From positions 62,001 through 126,000 of the forward strand of contig DASZSW010000018.1 in assembly GCA_035548515.1 (NCBI GenBank): a DNA stretch of 64,000 nt, in the 5' to 3' direction. The stretch is from DASZQY01 sp035548515. GTDB lineage: Bacteria > Pseudomonadota > Alphaproteobacteria > Rhizobiales > Kaistiaceae. The translations under genes were made by a program, and so were the position numbers. Shown in pieces: positions 63,901 through 64,000 of the stretch (positions are counted from its first letter, which is position 1; each line of letters begins with the position of its first letter). The notes under the pieces are model-generated. The model searched no databases. It saw only the letters and a list, made by a program, of their open reading frames with translations, and was not told the DNA's origin.

Positions 63901-64000
63901 GGCTGCCGTTGGTGGCGAAATAGGCTGCGGTCGCATCCTCGACCTCGCCGACCATGCCACCGAGATCGACGACCTCCGACACCGGCCGGTCGATGATAGG
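30125..64000 (-). CDS. Giant modular secreted/surface protein (RTX, beta-helix, cadherin-like repeats), partial at the N-terminus
   Basis: One uninterrupted frame runs from the right edge of the window to a TAG at 30125. The window holds 11,291 residues and the true start lies outside; the GTG near 63982 has no reason to be the start. Order from the window edge: a beta-rich region with a recurring LP(L/F) module (about 1-2450); an RTX nonapeptide array (2450-3205); a beta-propeller-like region (3210-3635); five beta-helix modules with a LamG, a CBM-like and a malectin-like domain (3640-7310); an SwmB/Ig-like domain (7310-7445); about 38 cadherin-like repeats (7445-11010); and a serralysin-like C-terminal part. 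I noticed only three Cys by eye. The composition and Ca2+ motifs indicate an extracellular adhesin or matrix protein. It is encoded directly upstream of five export-type genes on the same strand. Confidence 0.9.
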   Translation of the reverse strand, partial: PIIDRPVSEVVDLGGMVGEVEDATAAYFATNGSHTAEGLAAALDALQITPNNIAVTQSEANGFQSFSLTLGGDFNAAPYVFDLSGTVHDLDLNSETNATVALTGSRALTLSFGFDTATNEFALGPTTFSATLGVSAPDLSLELGVGVVDTTVHHGSASLSATVSGSLIDPDNADGRNHITDAEIQATPPSLMVDATLSGSAAAVLPVTSTSLSAPETLSVHWSSDLSPGGAVVTYSANSQLASLDQLSEADLHAAASKALAAIPDVLATVVPDAFGTGTPLIGARLAALSDLSGAFADLSANVGSYATLDQLAAAIGQRLGAPATATIDGDHVTLVLAVDRTQTTTQTFEVNTTIDGVPFAFSATAPVTSHLTGSITLGISLDASLPDSERVYLIEGDSSFVQLAVHMTGTAALGTGHLGDGLVSVINASAAVAGVVGGDLVAGTDAVFRLSLADPRAGYADGKITLGELTDDPSIAKGAVTRNGGALFSANLQRNTTGNSAPAVPISIQWSFATGAATVTANNAAIAALAPPASSLLTPGTLGALSLSAAPELQAWFDALSAQLAGDDTLTATLPFTDLSLLDAAGMDDVLAAIGAALQSAVTSAGGATAGFDARALANLNNSLAPLGITVTLDAGAVAGHFTTSTVNDARVLGFQTPGDRVLYTIGFTFHRQLTDPLSLGDAASALGVDVDATLGIDVATHIALTFGFTESAGLAPADRLFVRVDDLSMAVAGGLATGAPVAVTAGLLAPTLGSRSVAIDTAVAVTVGGDGAATQMLSTNAVNGSSPETLIGATVQHATFAGSFTLSGSLPGGGSTTGQLVLSANKLDADSVKAGFAGADAARLAEFVAFRANDLFTALQGIDAWLSSLSASDLVNEPLPFVNDGLGDVLDIGGLFARTVINGLRDSSNALLYTDFASFTAALKAITGVDPNSVSLSYVKGSDALRLTLNVAAPLVTSTDTFVYRIDNTTLSNVHSTGTLTIGGNVGLQLDLTIALAAQGPRLVAARPIVANGQIADDANLDIFIGNSAVSITLAAGATVDNTTAQDLVDDLNAAIIRGLRSAGLDPTILHAALTTVGGTSRIVLTSPSTVAGLLIVSTARGGAGAVALGLGVDDAAKPKLVASDDALPVNGRLTADQSFEVFVDGTTYGTVTVHAADTAAFTDARQLVSAINSALAHVNDALSASGKQIFAALTTDGRLSLIGSANIQSIVATPVGDSELGLAFGDATPPPTLVQIAAAQGADRVSLSHFSLSGHVQVFGTVDATANVGFIGVDLHGANASMTAELTLNLPGSVSLSSAIAGVDSSGNYLTRTLGGSATLTMPVTVSGSIASLFNLAPGSTISFTSGNPFDTAAWQPNLNAIQPLTAFLGLSSDTIVATLRQVQDYLRGLEQQSVLSQDIPLLGVSFSSVFGLSDSFARVVNEFAADPAASLQDLSAKLDQAIGDATGVAGHYVDFTYDAGAHDFRVALNFAPAKAASAHPLTIDFTALGVGPLAELPNVKTLIDVQNADPLTVTPTLSADIVFGFDLSSPNAPAAYLHSDTDIEMSLLVANAAISTRLGGAPVTVEIQGGSVRIGGASGNSPATLSLKLNSSTQKYSFASLTGSGVLNGLSGSPVQATIDAAISGNLPVYVANVLEGNLDLAVTQGGLYLQSLLGGAPVASIINVDAPDLTQVFSDANLLSDPFTLLAGIEEFLTQLKDVVNGQVFGLDLPLVGDKLNDALHFIDDLRNTLDDLMDPGAALEQGTAYLLSQLKDALTDALHSAGILLDRGNDNDTSNDIEIYFTLGDGDRVLFTGQQIDPSQITDFEIDMGLGQTLHPNVDFDLGLPGLGIDLTDVLPLDGTIDWSINVGFGMDRTGPYIVTDGDDPELTVIFGLTLPDGFQAVGNMGLMAVILSQAAEGSQTGITGEIDIDITAHSDADPHKLYFGDIGRAFDDAEITSNVDAGINMTADFGFDLYQDGAGRWFVDTSYPEILADLEVDWNLSDVNAAPTVALNNIRLDVSHFVNGFITDVLSPIASALRPLEPMFDVLNMQLPFMHTSVITMLAQMYGINTTAIRAAAELLQKIDQVGAILATIGEDGVLNFGSISFDGIDLRLPRGSGEHALPVNFSGDLGQQSLDDLLVGIERDTRLPDDYGTDESVGDAHVVFGFPILDNPKSIIGMLFGQDAEFLRIEATGISLEFNQIVARIPVWDVPPVTIDVGLGLELDLNLAAGYDSTGLKAYRNTGDPIDLLNGLYLDDDAADQGGDPPEVKFGLNFDFGGGVEALIASVDIVGITQFFIGLNVADTDEHPGDGKLRGKTIYEHLGDGSGYCLFDVNVGGAIGVDLVIRIGPPIGPALQFWIPIIPKVTIFQASWELCDPPVLAELQSDGTLELNIGDRAGLRGAGTENEHNESYELTQIAPGVIRISAFGYTQIYGAEGTAVSRIEGFAGDGNDTLRITGDLYGRGHSPITLNYDGGEGDDYIEGTNWDDTIVGGAGVDRIYGRDGNDLLAANTLVSEGPATDPDKRDFIDGGAGNDLIFGSAGNDVLIGGDGDDLIMGGDGDDFIDGGVGADTLYGGEGTDFIFGGAGADMLYGGLGSDVLEGGSGSDVFHGDVDDPVPTSHDAYVPAQYVSAQAIATQLYGHAPVGQAGNDAIFTNTFNPGVVQRSGYLSYIESNIGQSSDQIANAYFGAALDTGGSDAGPDVVFGDDGGDAIFGFASDPAIIWGGDGDDAIFAGDGIDLISGGAGRDVIRAGGGNDIISGDADDDDIDGGAGDDLIHGNDGNDKIAGKAGADVIYGDDGNDVIDGGLDDDRIFGGAGDDTIHGQEGNDLIEGGDGNDLIFGDVGNDFLRGNAGNDTIYGGPDIVFDSLVGDSDYIEGNDGDDTIYGGAQDDLIDAGDGNDTVHGGAGDDVIHGGNGTDSLYGDDGNDRLFADSGIGDALHGGDGDDELHGSSDGADIDPNFSDATPFGDLLFGDAGNDTIWGYEGADVIYGGTGNDTIYAGAGNDLVFGGEGEDTIYGGLCDDTLYGDDGDNGPNGGNDLIYGDAGNDTIYGEAGSDTLHGGFGVDVLYGNAGDDVLYADYGTGDGLLGGDGDDILYASADGGSLLYGEAGEDRLIGGPGFDTLYGGDDNDILDGGAGDDTLIGGKGADLLIGGAGNDILYGYLQTTNGDDHAADILFGDDGNGGGAGAGADKLYGGAGNDHLFGEAGNDFIDGRGGSDVIGDPNEPYVTPAPSTLPTAVAVDPYDTWAAAILPGQIPTLGRWIDLAGPQGIRLTNFTGEATETSVAADATSQYMAWADSRGGSFDIYVARLVDGQWVQLGGSAGQGGVSDTATASRLPSLIIDSTGAPVVAWIETSANGAKNVRVARYDSTSGTWVALGNSLSDAGINGGSGLADRVKLVDSDYGIVAVWSEVGAGYSLLNAKAFNGTSWQTLGATPPSYGSTHVSEDFSVASSGNTIAVAWTEKVDDDTVVSVSEYNGIALGQGTATWLRLPQADAGMGNNLTREASDPSVAFYQGKLYVAWSEKGDDTGEVAQIFARRFDNTTWQDIGASTPITGLTAAQWGAVTPHLAGSANGLVLTWLDLRPEQFAPGVQASAGTFAEALYTLRWNGTAFAPELPGDASGDGVGIMPSITTHYDLTLDPIGRPFMSFAATDLDHPGVYLRGTTFVPANVRIVTGATIQGVIDGHALGPDDVLYLLPGEVAPATLAFGADDHDFLFLGGTGAGVAGAFTLDHASNFTIQGLTFDSLVITQSTGITLIGNTMLGTVGPGLVVDRGSDISILDNTIRSYTTALSIESGAAAPSYADLIRSDTPAGYWRLGDANAIAADASGVGNSGIYSGGTTFSGDTGLVGDSDGSTSFNGNGVVTIGDSALLRPANAITLEAWIDPTLASGNRAIISKTTGAGGSDGYGMYVANGRVVFWIGNGTPVTVNAAIDYGAWSHVVATYDQQHLELYVNGVLATSVDYNSALDESDAALRIGQTGTDTATRWIGNLDEVAVYGRALTAGEIEEHYETGRKIGSAVPVGTDNLLVRDNFISGQDGIVFGASTDADVRDNLIGYGGRGITINVAQQPGARIFENEITQVSVGLTYAAAANVTANDIHGAFTGAVAFVNETGQALGEVGTGPGNVIRDNLSFGVQLRGGRVVDQTIIDNVIGVVGTGTVGGSSLDQANRIGGNIYGVMTVGDVHYNRIYDNAFVGIVASDHQQISNNLIYNNGVAGIVVSGVDDVQINSNTIYARSGDAIRVASSFGYSQVAGSGPVGVPHSVEIVDNILWAENGYDMYVGNDSQVGFYSDYNALYAGDTGKLVFWTQDFTDILDWQDDVAKFDLHSTGRTVVDAWEGKPRFADLGQGDFRLLAAAANQSGSNAALNGADPTGGLDGRFGVDNLLQNGGFEDGLDHWTVNAGGIAAIGALSGLTPYEGATLFSPQNITQGFARQTVDLVAAGFSQTDLDSGSLELVFGARVFANGLNAETESVQIVFRDAAGHQIGDAISLQPGRAGDWEALVGRVRLPNGARSVDFAFLTSGGAPLTGGPLLDDAYVGVVRRGEGGNLGAAAGTLALSATDATIVVRSPDLYVDWDVNKIMPIRWDTYGAAVGATVRLELWQDTPNGPQFVSTIATGLADTGVYDWHPAASGLTAGTHGLRVKAVLVDRPAVFDFSDETFTVPEAGSQYYVNDGSTTGDELTSAVGSNRNTGKTADAPKANLVNLLRTYDLGAGDTVHVDTGNYALIYPVQISGSHDFGLGLDEAFSIVGPTIGTATLSPANPYDLPRALVELSDADFVSLSHLTISGTPINAAGAATNGLWVHNGSDDIDLDYITVHNTASDALLIDTQSASATFDHLTAYNSGGIGINISGSIAGLTNVTAYGNVDGVRVSGSVPLISGGFIHDNRGAGLSVSSPSTLTRIEGLTITGNYTGVLLGGQIIFGNADLTLGRGNIVSGNRDDGVNAGGGNIVVVGNTISGNGATNLIAVFGTQAIDNVVVGGRIGIEASGIVYGNLVYGSSTIGIRGGTSISRNVVYDTPIGIQVNTLNASVANNVVYNNVTAGISVNAAGGVSITNNTISESAASARAIDLVGASINATLTNNIVAAYAGIGIAVANAAQAGFTSNYNLFPSNGRTGSVGLWQGTQRSSLAAWRSATFQDRQSLDTNPQFVDPANGDFHVASSQGVFAGGSLAVVLSPTTGLPVAAPGTLATTVAYSPAIDAAAPNTPVGAEPLPNGGYAEIGAYGGTEQASLSLATYLRLTSPSAGDAFQQGQAVTITWREAGITSGLLIEVSSDGGQSFTTIGTALASDSSFTWTIDTAQAVGGNYVIRLSTPLDPQHPDSQLAVRSGVFSIAAATKYYYVDDGSDDNDQYTPGAVGDDNNSGLDPLHPKATVQAILAQYDLAPGDIIFVDTGVYNLTGTIVFGAEDTGTGDAASQRLIITGPTNGQQAIIYRGSLSDPSFRFAGVDYVTLDHLSFGDSGKVVELADNAGSTGITVSNVSIETRAGSGWDSIYVGTGNSGFTLTNSRIVVPNYSGLADQAGNGIHLNGATNVTISNVETGGMFVGIQIRSSTSNVVINGLDAHDGSYGIQVVQDVFNPTNIQISDSTFTGNDTGIDFGSASGSITTSTFANNASWGVRTGGGSSPVLVSGNTLHGSTRSTNSAGILLSGNAIARGNVVYGNTIGIQLNSLSAVADGNEIFGNAAEGILALAGTATGNQIHDNPVGITNADFLGSNSGPLTITGNVIYDNSSRGIRINPANGGGTHIVRNNTIVQTAGEAIEVNAASVDVRNTIFELSAGVVGIAVADSAQLGFTSDYNLFHGAGSAGLWQGVVYGTLVDWSLSLGLDLNSVAADPGFVAPASDDYHLQAGSVAIDRGDPASPFTSDPQPNGGRADIGALSGASAAATAQVLSPGGAERPQVGRATTISFRTSGLTGATAKIEVSTDNGQTWMTIATNVAVNPSGATSVAWTPVAEATAALIRITATAGPTTAVGTSLPFMIANGGHVFYVDDASNANDQYTPNAIGNNANSGKSPDAPMASLSALLRAYDLAPGDIVYVDTGTYILPREVSFAADDSGASDTQRVVISGPTDAGKVALFDRVTTASGTDALRFVGADWITVSYISTAHGEQGIELVSGAGSNGVTLDHLDVSQTAREAISVATGNDAFALTNSVIHDKANLDAYEAVRITGPSTVSLLGNTIGGYLAGIRISGVGNATISGNTLAGNWQSGLIADLTAGTISNNTITGNGTRFGSETAAMITGHGSPSNLLFSGNTVGSQGGSSGVGLTLIDATALNNIIAGNVTGAIVSNGSVFSGNEVRNNTTLGLQAGTGLFAGNTIHDNAIGVIMPAETLDGNTFRNNLLYGNTSAALVDRNLRSLIVNNTIDQSGGDAIRLESNARNATLRNNIIAASSGATAFNIAADSQVGFASDYNLFYLTGGAIMANLAGHTVSAVSDWQYRAGFDTHSYAANPQFTNVAAHDYRLLAGSVGIDAGSPSDPFTYEPGNNGGRINLGYEGNTANATQSAAQTVAVLSPNGGDKLEIGEQTTVAWESSGLATEIPVLLVNIGGGDVSGPQPWSVWTADPSLYPPGSSPSAPVTSAVTSTVALAAPDSIYATSGQAGASYTFDLPDGDYIVRVHFAHNSSSDATTSMDIVVNGAVALDDVLMTGPLNTRQVYTVNATASGGHGLTIQATGDSGRIAGIEISRVAPGGSAAAAAKVEVSPDSGQTWRTIATGVAVDRYGYGTVAWRPDFQTTGSTALVRVTIGAVSDLSNTPFLVTNAGHFYYIDDGSNDGDEYTPNAIGNDANSGKTADAPMASLAALLRAYKLQAGDIVYVDTGNYLQLSDIVFAGDDQGASDTSRLVIQGPTADAHHAVFDRDNTSAGTAVFRISGADYITFADLDMKNADVGFDMSFSTAHNLGITVDGGDISNNTSRGIWAETVSTGFTVRDTRVFGTTGSSSIGIELDNATSAAIIGVEVFNNGQGIFVNGANGILIDRSNVHDNRLQGIHASEQFTNSPINTISNNRVTGNGLTGNGNPGIDVGGASMRVLNNVVSGQTLRAGISIVSGIAQGNVTFGNRWGIEAAGTTQNPVQLLGNTVYGNTTSGVLIDFGPATISGNRIYSNPTGIVVSGVGSTIQSNLIYANANRGIDAQNTNNLRILGNTIYQPTGETVRLVSAPNTTLRSNILWSDAGNIVDVDGASVTGFVSDSNLFYRGASSTANIGRWNGTVAATFAAWQTASGGKDTNSREGNPQFIDIDGPDNVLGYVGGVNHGADDNFALLPGSAAIDAGDSSVNAITDMFGALRHDDLATANTGFGTFAYFDIGAIEFQGTSSDTTPPTITGITNLPPDGGSTALAFTSLAIGFSEALETVSANTATNYVLTYAGANGIFGDFDDVAILLSPSYTFPGNSVTITLNNGVLQNGKYRLTVSGSGAVRDTAGNRLDGNGDSTGGDDYVREFTIDRTQNYAPTAANQTVQAVENQSIAVSIVASDVDGDTLTYALIGQPQFGTITNFNPATGAFTYTPAANFNGNDQIRFAVNDPNLGHSEAVLTFAVAPVNSQPVANSQNVTAVAGISSQYVLSGSDLETSAASLTYAIVQGPTHGTAVIVSNVLTYTAYPDYLGSSDTITFAVTDAGDPTGNSNQRTSAPATISISVTNPNDPPIAGPDNAAAPRNGAVRILASQLLANDRDPEGSPLTLLSVGNAAHGTVTYYADRGFIVFAPDANYSGAASFDYVVSDGSLQTTGHVSLTVAAPAANTAPAPAGNTFPVVQGGRIEITESTLLANDFDADGNPLWIVGVSAPTLGTVGFDPNTGKVTFSLNADATGTGGFDYTVTDGITTTTGHVTIPIIAQNHTPVAVDDNVSPGNHQPVTISAGTLLANDSDPDGDELTLIAVRNAQGGTVTFDRTSNTIVFTPDYSFSGDATFDYAVGDGRTTSIATVHIAVPPAPNRAPITRPDFAFVDAGAPQPFSFSADDLLNNDYDLDGDYLTLVGISAVSGGTVSYDQDTQLYTFTPTAGFHGIGGFEYTVSDGHDSTVGHSWVEFGAAPTAVDDTLNMVAAPLGYMAIDLRTLTANDTDADGDTLTVTGIQSQTSNADFFVDILSGYMVVYPRVAFDDAGIALGPSDPIEFDYVATDGFTNTIGHVTINVATPPQAHVDPVSITLAPSETVTLNVSDLIAGVQANVSGPFVFAGIGESPAGLLTYDPVAGTLTYVAPVAFGAGGTQDGFSYLLTNGTLTIAGRVNISAAPDAVDDVFTLIAGQTLSFYDYNLISNDRIGSGVSVHDTGAYTNIVGGEIQQLADNNVFQPTEGFVGEAGFDYTISDGVHSSTAHVRIIISPDMPSVAAADTFVVARNTSLQISPDALTSNDIDFDSSYSFLDVGTAIHGTVSFDPNNWSITFTPDADYEGAASFEYTIGDGTLTTTGTVNIDVRAAVPSPLAVADTVATYGEIYIPYSQLLANDVAGASVVSVFNAVNGAVSTQYGSYAYFALASGFVGQAGFDYTIDDGSGHQSTAHVTLDVHAAPLSITGNDRFAVANNDALFLVDPSFTDNDILFSGDVITGYGTPQHGTLVTSDGYVVYTPDADYVGADSFTYTLGAGDRAVTGNVSINVLPPSIDAVAAPVAMSDLYLATAGEPLAFSSDDLIANDKGIGTVVFQSIGTPSVGTLEYDEQTGLYSYTAPAGFSGVALIQYTATSNDTTFTGVLNIMVGTGFPAPVPGVEAFTIARDYSLAVFPSTLAANATDSAYFSLTDVGNPLNGTVVIDDQGVIVFTPTAGFTGTAGFDYTLNGQADANGHVTVNVVAVPGANTAPATSDYHAETDEDQPLVITAAELLAGDSDSDHDALTVIGVEAGYWLDVSFDAATGSIVFTPPSQSYGNYDFDAIISDGKTTTKQHIQVQVHQVDDAPIAGDVNLSVDKADAPLVIDAQTLLSAASDVDSADISLVSVGNAANGTVSYDAQANQYIFTPAAGFTGVAAFDYVVTDGNSTATGHVIIDVTAAAGAPEARDDEIPLLAGRTIVIADDTIIANDSSLTGAPLILTGVLNASHGTVSLIDGLITFIPDAGFTGEAGFDYTVDDGLSSTAHVKLLIGVTAPPANTAPVAGNDTYTVAEDGTLTVSASGVLSNDTDADLDALTAIIVTNPAHGTLTLNPDGSFSYHPAANYNGSDSFTYRANDGTANSNVATVTITVTPVNDAPVANDLAVSTPEDTPKSGTLTASDVDGDTLTYTVGTGPTNGQVVISPTGSYTYTPNANYHGADSFTFTATDGHGGTNTATVTITVTSVNDTPVANAQSITTDEDTPKSGTLTATDVDGDSLTYVVGTGPTNGQVVIDPSGSYTYTPNANYHGADSFTFTADDGHGGTNTATVTITVNSVNDAPVANAQSITTDEDTPKSGTLTATDVDGDSLTYVVGTGPANGQVVIDPSGSYTYTPNANYNGGDSFTFTASDGHGGTNTATVTITVNSVNDAPVGSDKIVATDEDTPVAGQLSASDVDGDVLTYSVGTDAQHGVLELNGSGSFTYTPNANYNGTDSFTFTVSDGHGGTSNVATVSIAVHAVNDAPVANGDAYVVAAGEVLTIPAPGVLVNDTDVDSPSLTAHLVGDNGGAAHGTVVMNADGSFTYTPDADYSGADSFTYVANDGSSDSASATVSITVTSHAAPVAVADSYDVDEDGTLIVSAPGVLGNDTDSDSPSLTAVLVAGPSNAASFTLGADGSFSYVPNVDFNGTDTFTYRASDGANLSATTTVTIHVAPANDAPVAAVGSASGDEDTTIHGQASATDVDHDSLTYEVVDQPTHGTLAFNADGSFTYAPAADFNGADSFTFRATDGQAYSNTATVSIAVAPVNDAPVAAVGSASGHEDTEIHGQVSATDVDHDALSYEVVAQPAHGTLVFNADGSFTFTPAADFNGADSFTFKATDGHAYSNTASVSITVAPVNDAPVATAGSASGDEDTEIHGQASATDVDHDALSYEVVTQPTHGTLSFDSDGSFTYTPAANFNGDDSFTFKATDGHAYSNTATITITVASVNDTPVADAQAITTDEDTPKSGRVTATDVDDEILNFVVGTGPANGQVVITQAGNFTYTPNANFHGADSFTFVVDDGHGGTDTATVTIAVNSVNDAPVAAAGSASGDEDTVVHGQASATDVDHDTLSYEVVDQPAHGTLALSADGSFTYTPAADFNGADSFTFHATDGQVYGNTATVSITVAPINDAPVAAAGSVSGDEDTAVQGQASATDVDHDTLTYEVVSQPEHGSLSFSADGSFTFTPAADFNGADSFTFRANDGHGGQSNVATISITVAPVNDAPVAAASSASGDEDTDIHGQVVATDVEHETLSYAVVAQPAHGTLTLSADGSFTYTPAADFNGADSFTFHATDGHVYGNTATVSITVNPVNDAPVAANKSAGVDEDSVLHGSVSATDVDHDALSFSLVSDAQHGTAVVNADGTFTYTPNANFNGVDTFSFKARDGSADSNVATVTVTVAPVNDAPVANAQSITTDEDTSSSGTLTATDVDGDSLTYVVGTDPANGQVVIDPSGSYTYTPNANYHGSDSFTFTASDGHGGTNTATVTITVTSVNDVPVANAQSITTDEDTPKSGTLTASDVDGDSLTYVVGAGPTNGQVVIDPSGSYTYTPNANYHGADSFTFTASDGHGGTNTATVTITVNSVNDAPVANAQSISTDEDTPKSGTLTASDVDGDALTYHLASGPTHGTVTIGANGDFTYTPAANYHGADAFTFTVNDGHANSTAAMVTIAVAAVNDAPVANGQSLGTNEDAAKTGQLTASDVDGDALTYHLGSGPAHGTVVIALNGSFTYTPAADYNGPDSFTFTVNDGSVDSALATVSINVAPVNDAPVAAGQSVTTQEDTPVSGHVSATDIDSTSLTYALVAQAAHGTVVISSDGSFTYTPAANYNGADSFTFRASDGSANSNVATVTIGITAVPDAPVAANDAFAAASGATLAVSGPGVLFNDTDADGDALTARLIAGPAHAATFALNADGSFTYIPVAGFTGADSFTYVADDGTHTSGVATVAIVVANPPPAQSGNAGGGGSGGSAGAPFIPHIFTIADLAAIGITAPLPNLPLPSWFSSNPLSYPSQPPGQTPGSAGGPLVNVQVGSNGNDQFKSTPTDDFIDGGPGVDTVIYTGKRSDYDITLLPNGDLKVRDLRTGQITRDGVDRLRNVEVLKFADGPVSVKDIVDALKKKAAGSSWFKHTMLAPSAPHHSDFAAAAPISASDLAKAIFASGIVIPARARRAEFTKRRGPILLFDVVGENFVEADGFAPHGGAPADDPFAAPGDWLVVKRDTPTRH
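30945..36743 (-). repeat. Homogeneous Tandem-95/VCBS-type cadherin-like repeats, units 18-38, in the giant protein
   Basis: Twenty-one units, mostly 91 residues (273 bp), with consensus VND-APVAxxxSxxTxEDTxxxGxLxAxDVDxDxLxYxVxxxPxxGxVxxxxDGSFTYTPxAxxxGxDSFTFxAxDGxxxSNxATVxITVxxVND. Two subtypes alternate: NAQSITTDEDTPKSG (units 20, 21, 33-35 and related) and AAxGSASGDEDTxxHG (units 25-27, 29-31). Several units are near-identical at DNA level. Confidence 0.92.
36744..41650 (-). repeat. Divergent cadherin-like repeats, units 1-17, in the giant protein
   Basis: Seventeen units of about 90-105 residues with the pattern (A/P)P.A..D....(A/E)...L..NDxDxDxxxLTxxGVxxxxxGTVxxDxxxxxxxFTPxxxFxGxAxFDYTVxDGxxxxxAHVxIxV. 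These are cadherin/Big_9-like folds with likely Ca2+-binding Asp clusters at the linkers. DNA and protein identity between units is low, so they are old compared with units 18-38. Confidence 0.85.
41650..42050 (-). other. Giant protein: SwmB/Ig-like domain between beta-helices and cadherin-like array
   Basis: The segment starts DTTPPTITGI and contains IGFSEALETVSANTATNYVL, VTITLNNGVLQNGKYRLTV and VRDTAGNRLDGNGD. This is the typical pattern of SwmB / bacterial Ig-like domains of about 130 residues. Confidence 0.65.
42055..50335 (-). repeat. Four tandem Ig-like + beta-helix cassettes (about 1.9-2.4 kb each) in the giant protein
   Basis: The cassettes lie at about 50335-48300, 48295-46345, 46340-44480 and 44475-42055. 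Each has an Ig-like start (for example VEVSxDxGQTW), a YYVDDGS...GKxxDAPxAxLxALLRxYDLxxGDxxxVDTG block, 12-20 beta-helix rungs (NxIxxNxxxGI), a SDYNLF block and an end of the AIDAGxP / DIGA type. They diverge clearly at protein level. The fourth is longer because a malectin-like domain splits its Ig-like part. The end block resembles the choice-of-anchor-Q type segments of secreted beta-helix proteins. Confidence 0.8.
43925..44370 (-). other. Malectin-like domain nested in the Ig-like part of the fourth cassette
   Basis: The other cassettes run directly from SGLT to KIEVS..DNGQTW. Here about 150 residues intervene, containing VNIGGGDV, SIYATSGQAGASYTFDLPDG, YIVRVHFAH, DIVVNGAVALDDV and RIAGIEISRV. 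These resemble malectin/CBM57 carbohydrate-binding domains. Confidence 0.6.
50390..50880 (-). other. Giant protein: CBM4/9-like carbohydrate-binding domain
   Basis: LLQNGGFEDGLDHWTVNAGG opens the segment, and ARVFANGLNAETESVQIVFRD and LLDDAYVGVV follow. This is the usual start and end pattern of CBM4/9-type jelly-roll domains (about 160 residues). It follows the first beta-helix. Confidence 0.6.
51960..52630 (-). other. LamG-like (concanavalin-type) domain inserted in the first beta-helix of the giant protein
   Basis: The segment begins SDTPAGYWRLGDANA and contains ITLEAWIDP, GAWSHVVATYDQQHLELYVNGVL and IGNLDEVAVYGRALTAGEI, the standard LamG_3/laminin-G pattern of about 215 residues. Parallel beta-helix rungs occur directly before (ILDNTIRSYTTALSIE) and after (NLLVRDNFISGQDGIVF), so it is a nested domain. 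Such domains often bind glycans. Confidence 0.8.
53085..54345 (-). other. Giant protein: beta-propeller-like region
   Basis: Repeating strands with a W-x-E/D pattern (QYMAWADSRGG, PVVAWIETSANG, GIVAVWSEVGAG, TIAVAWTEKVDD, LYVAWSEKGDD, LVLTWLDLRPE), spaced 50-60 residues apart, resemble a six- or seven-bladed sialidase/FG-GAP-like propeller. It lies between the RTX array and the first beta-helix. Confidence 0.6.
54363..56630 (-). repeat. RTX (GGxGxDxxx) calcium-binding nonapeptide array in the giant protein
   Basis: Several dozen nonapeptides of the type GGAGNDxIx/YGGDGNDxLx run over about 755 residues. They are interrupted by a spacer of about 95 residues without the motif (roughly 55930-56215, containing SHDAYVPAQYVSAQAIA and SGYLSYIESNIGQ) and by shorter ones near 55430 and 55160. 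RTX arrays fold into Ca2+-bound beta-rolls outside the cell. Here the array is internal, about 8,000 residues from the C-terminus, not at the C-terminal end as in classic type I substrates. Confidence 0.92.
56631..64000 (-). other. Giant protein: N-proximal beta-rich region with five copies of a helix + LP(L/F) module
   Basis: About 2,450 residues of mostly beta-strand sequence with interspersed amphipathic helices. A short motif recurs at about 62283 (LPFTDLSLLDAAGMDDVL), 61365 (LPFVNDGLGDVLDIGGLF), 59799 (IPLLGVSFSSVFGLSDSF), 58863 (LPLVGDKLNDALHFIDDL) and 57895 (LPFMHTSVITMLAQM). Each is followed by an LxxAL-type helix and paired beta strands (for example LRLTLNVA, FRVALNFA). I do not recognise a named domain. 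Two of the three Cys (GYCLF, WELCDPP) lie near its end and could pair. Confidence 0.7.

Noticed and set aside
63980..63982. GTG near the right edge as the start of the giant gene
   Set aside because: The frame stays open to the end of the window with no stop, no Shine-Dalgarno and no signal peptide, so the gene almost certainly begins outside.

Overview
The window looks like a piece of a GC-rich alphaproteobacterial chromosome, probably Hyphomicrobiales. This rests on the high GC content, the tightly overlapping operons, the FCD-type GntR regulators and an N-scavenging amidohydrolase set of rhizobial type. No rRNA, tRNA, CRISPR array, integrase or insertion sequence was seen.

There are three blocks. 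Block 1 (1-12977) starts with the tail of a glycogen debranching enzyme. It continues with a 2OG-Fe(II) dioxygenase overlapping a GntR regulator, then a ten-gene operon (2268-11193) that is translationally coupled from 3475 on. The operon holds a BMP-family ABC importer (binding protein, two permeases, one double ATPase) interleaved with a biuret amidohydrolase-like enzyme, a second isochorismatase-fold hydrolase, AtzG-like and AtzE-like subunits, an MTHFSD-like folate-ligase-fold protein and an AtzH-like protein. A convergent allophanate hydrolase (AtzF-like) overlaps its end. Together these would import a nitrogen-rich compound and funnel biuret or carboxybiuret through allophanate to CO2 and ammonia. 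Sigma-54 type -24/-12 elements in front of the importer operon, and weaker ones in front of the dioxygenase and the allophanate hydrolase, suggest nitrogen control.

Block 2 (13282-22904) has a small secreted protein and a minus-strand catabolic operon: sugar-type binding protein, double ATPase, two permeases, an amidohydrolase-2 lactonase-like enzyme, a D-2-hydroxyacid dehydrogenase and a GMC flavin oxidoreductase. It is divergent from a GntR regulator, with a near-perfect 22-bp palindrome between them. It looks like uptake and oxidation of a sugar or sugar acid.

Block 3 (22947-64000, all minus strand) is the striking part. A single reading frame runs from the right edge of the window to 30125, giving at least 11,291 residues. 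It encodes a mosaic of beta-rich repeats, an RTX Ca2+-binding array, a propeller-like region, five beta-helix modules with LamG and malectin-like insertions, about 38 cadherin-like (Tandem-95/VCBS-type) repeats and a serralysin-like C-terminal module. It is followed within 41 bp by a compact set of five genes: DUF3467, a GAF-HlyD fusion, a PqqD-like/M50 protease/HlyD fusion, a shortened SecA-like ATPase and a periplasmic adaptor. No canonical type I ABC exporter or two-partner TpsB is present in the window. The arrangement suggests a dedicated, perhaps undescribed, export and processing system for one giant surface protein.
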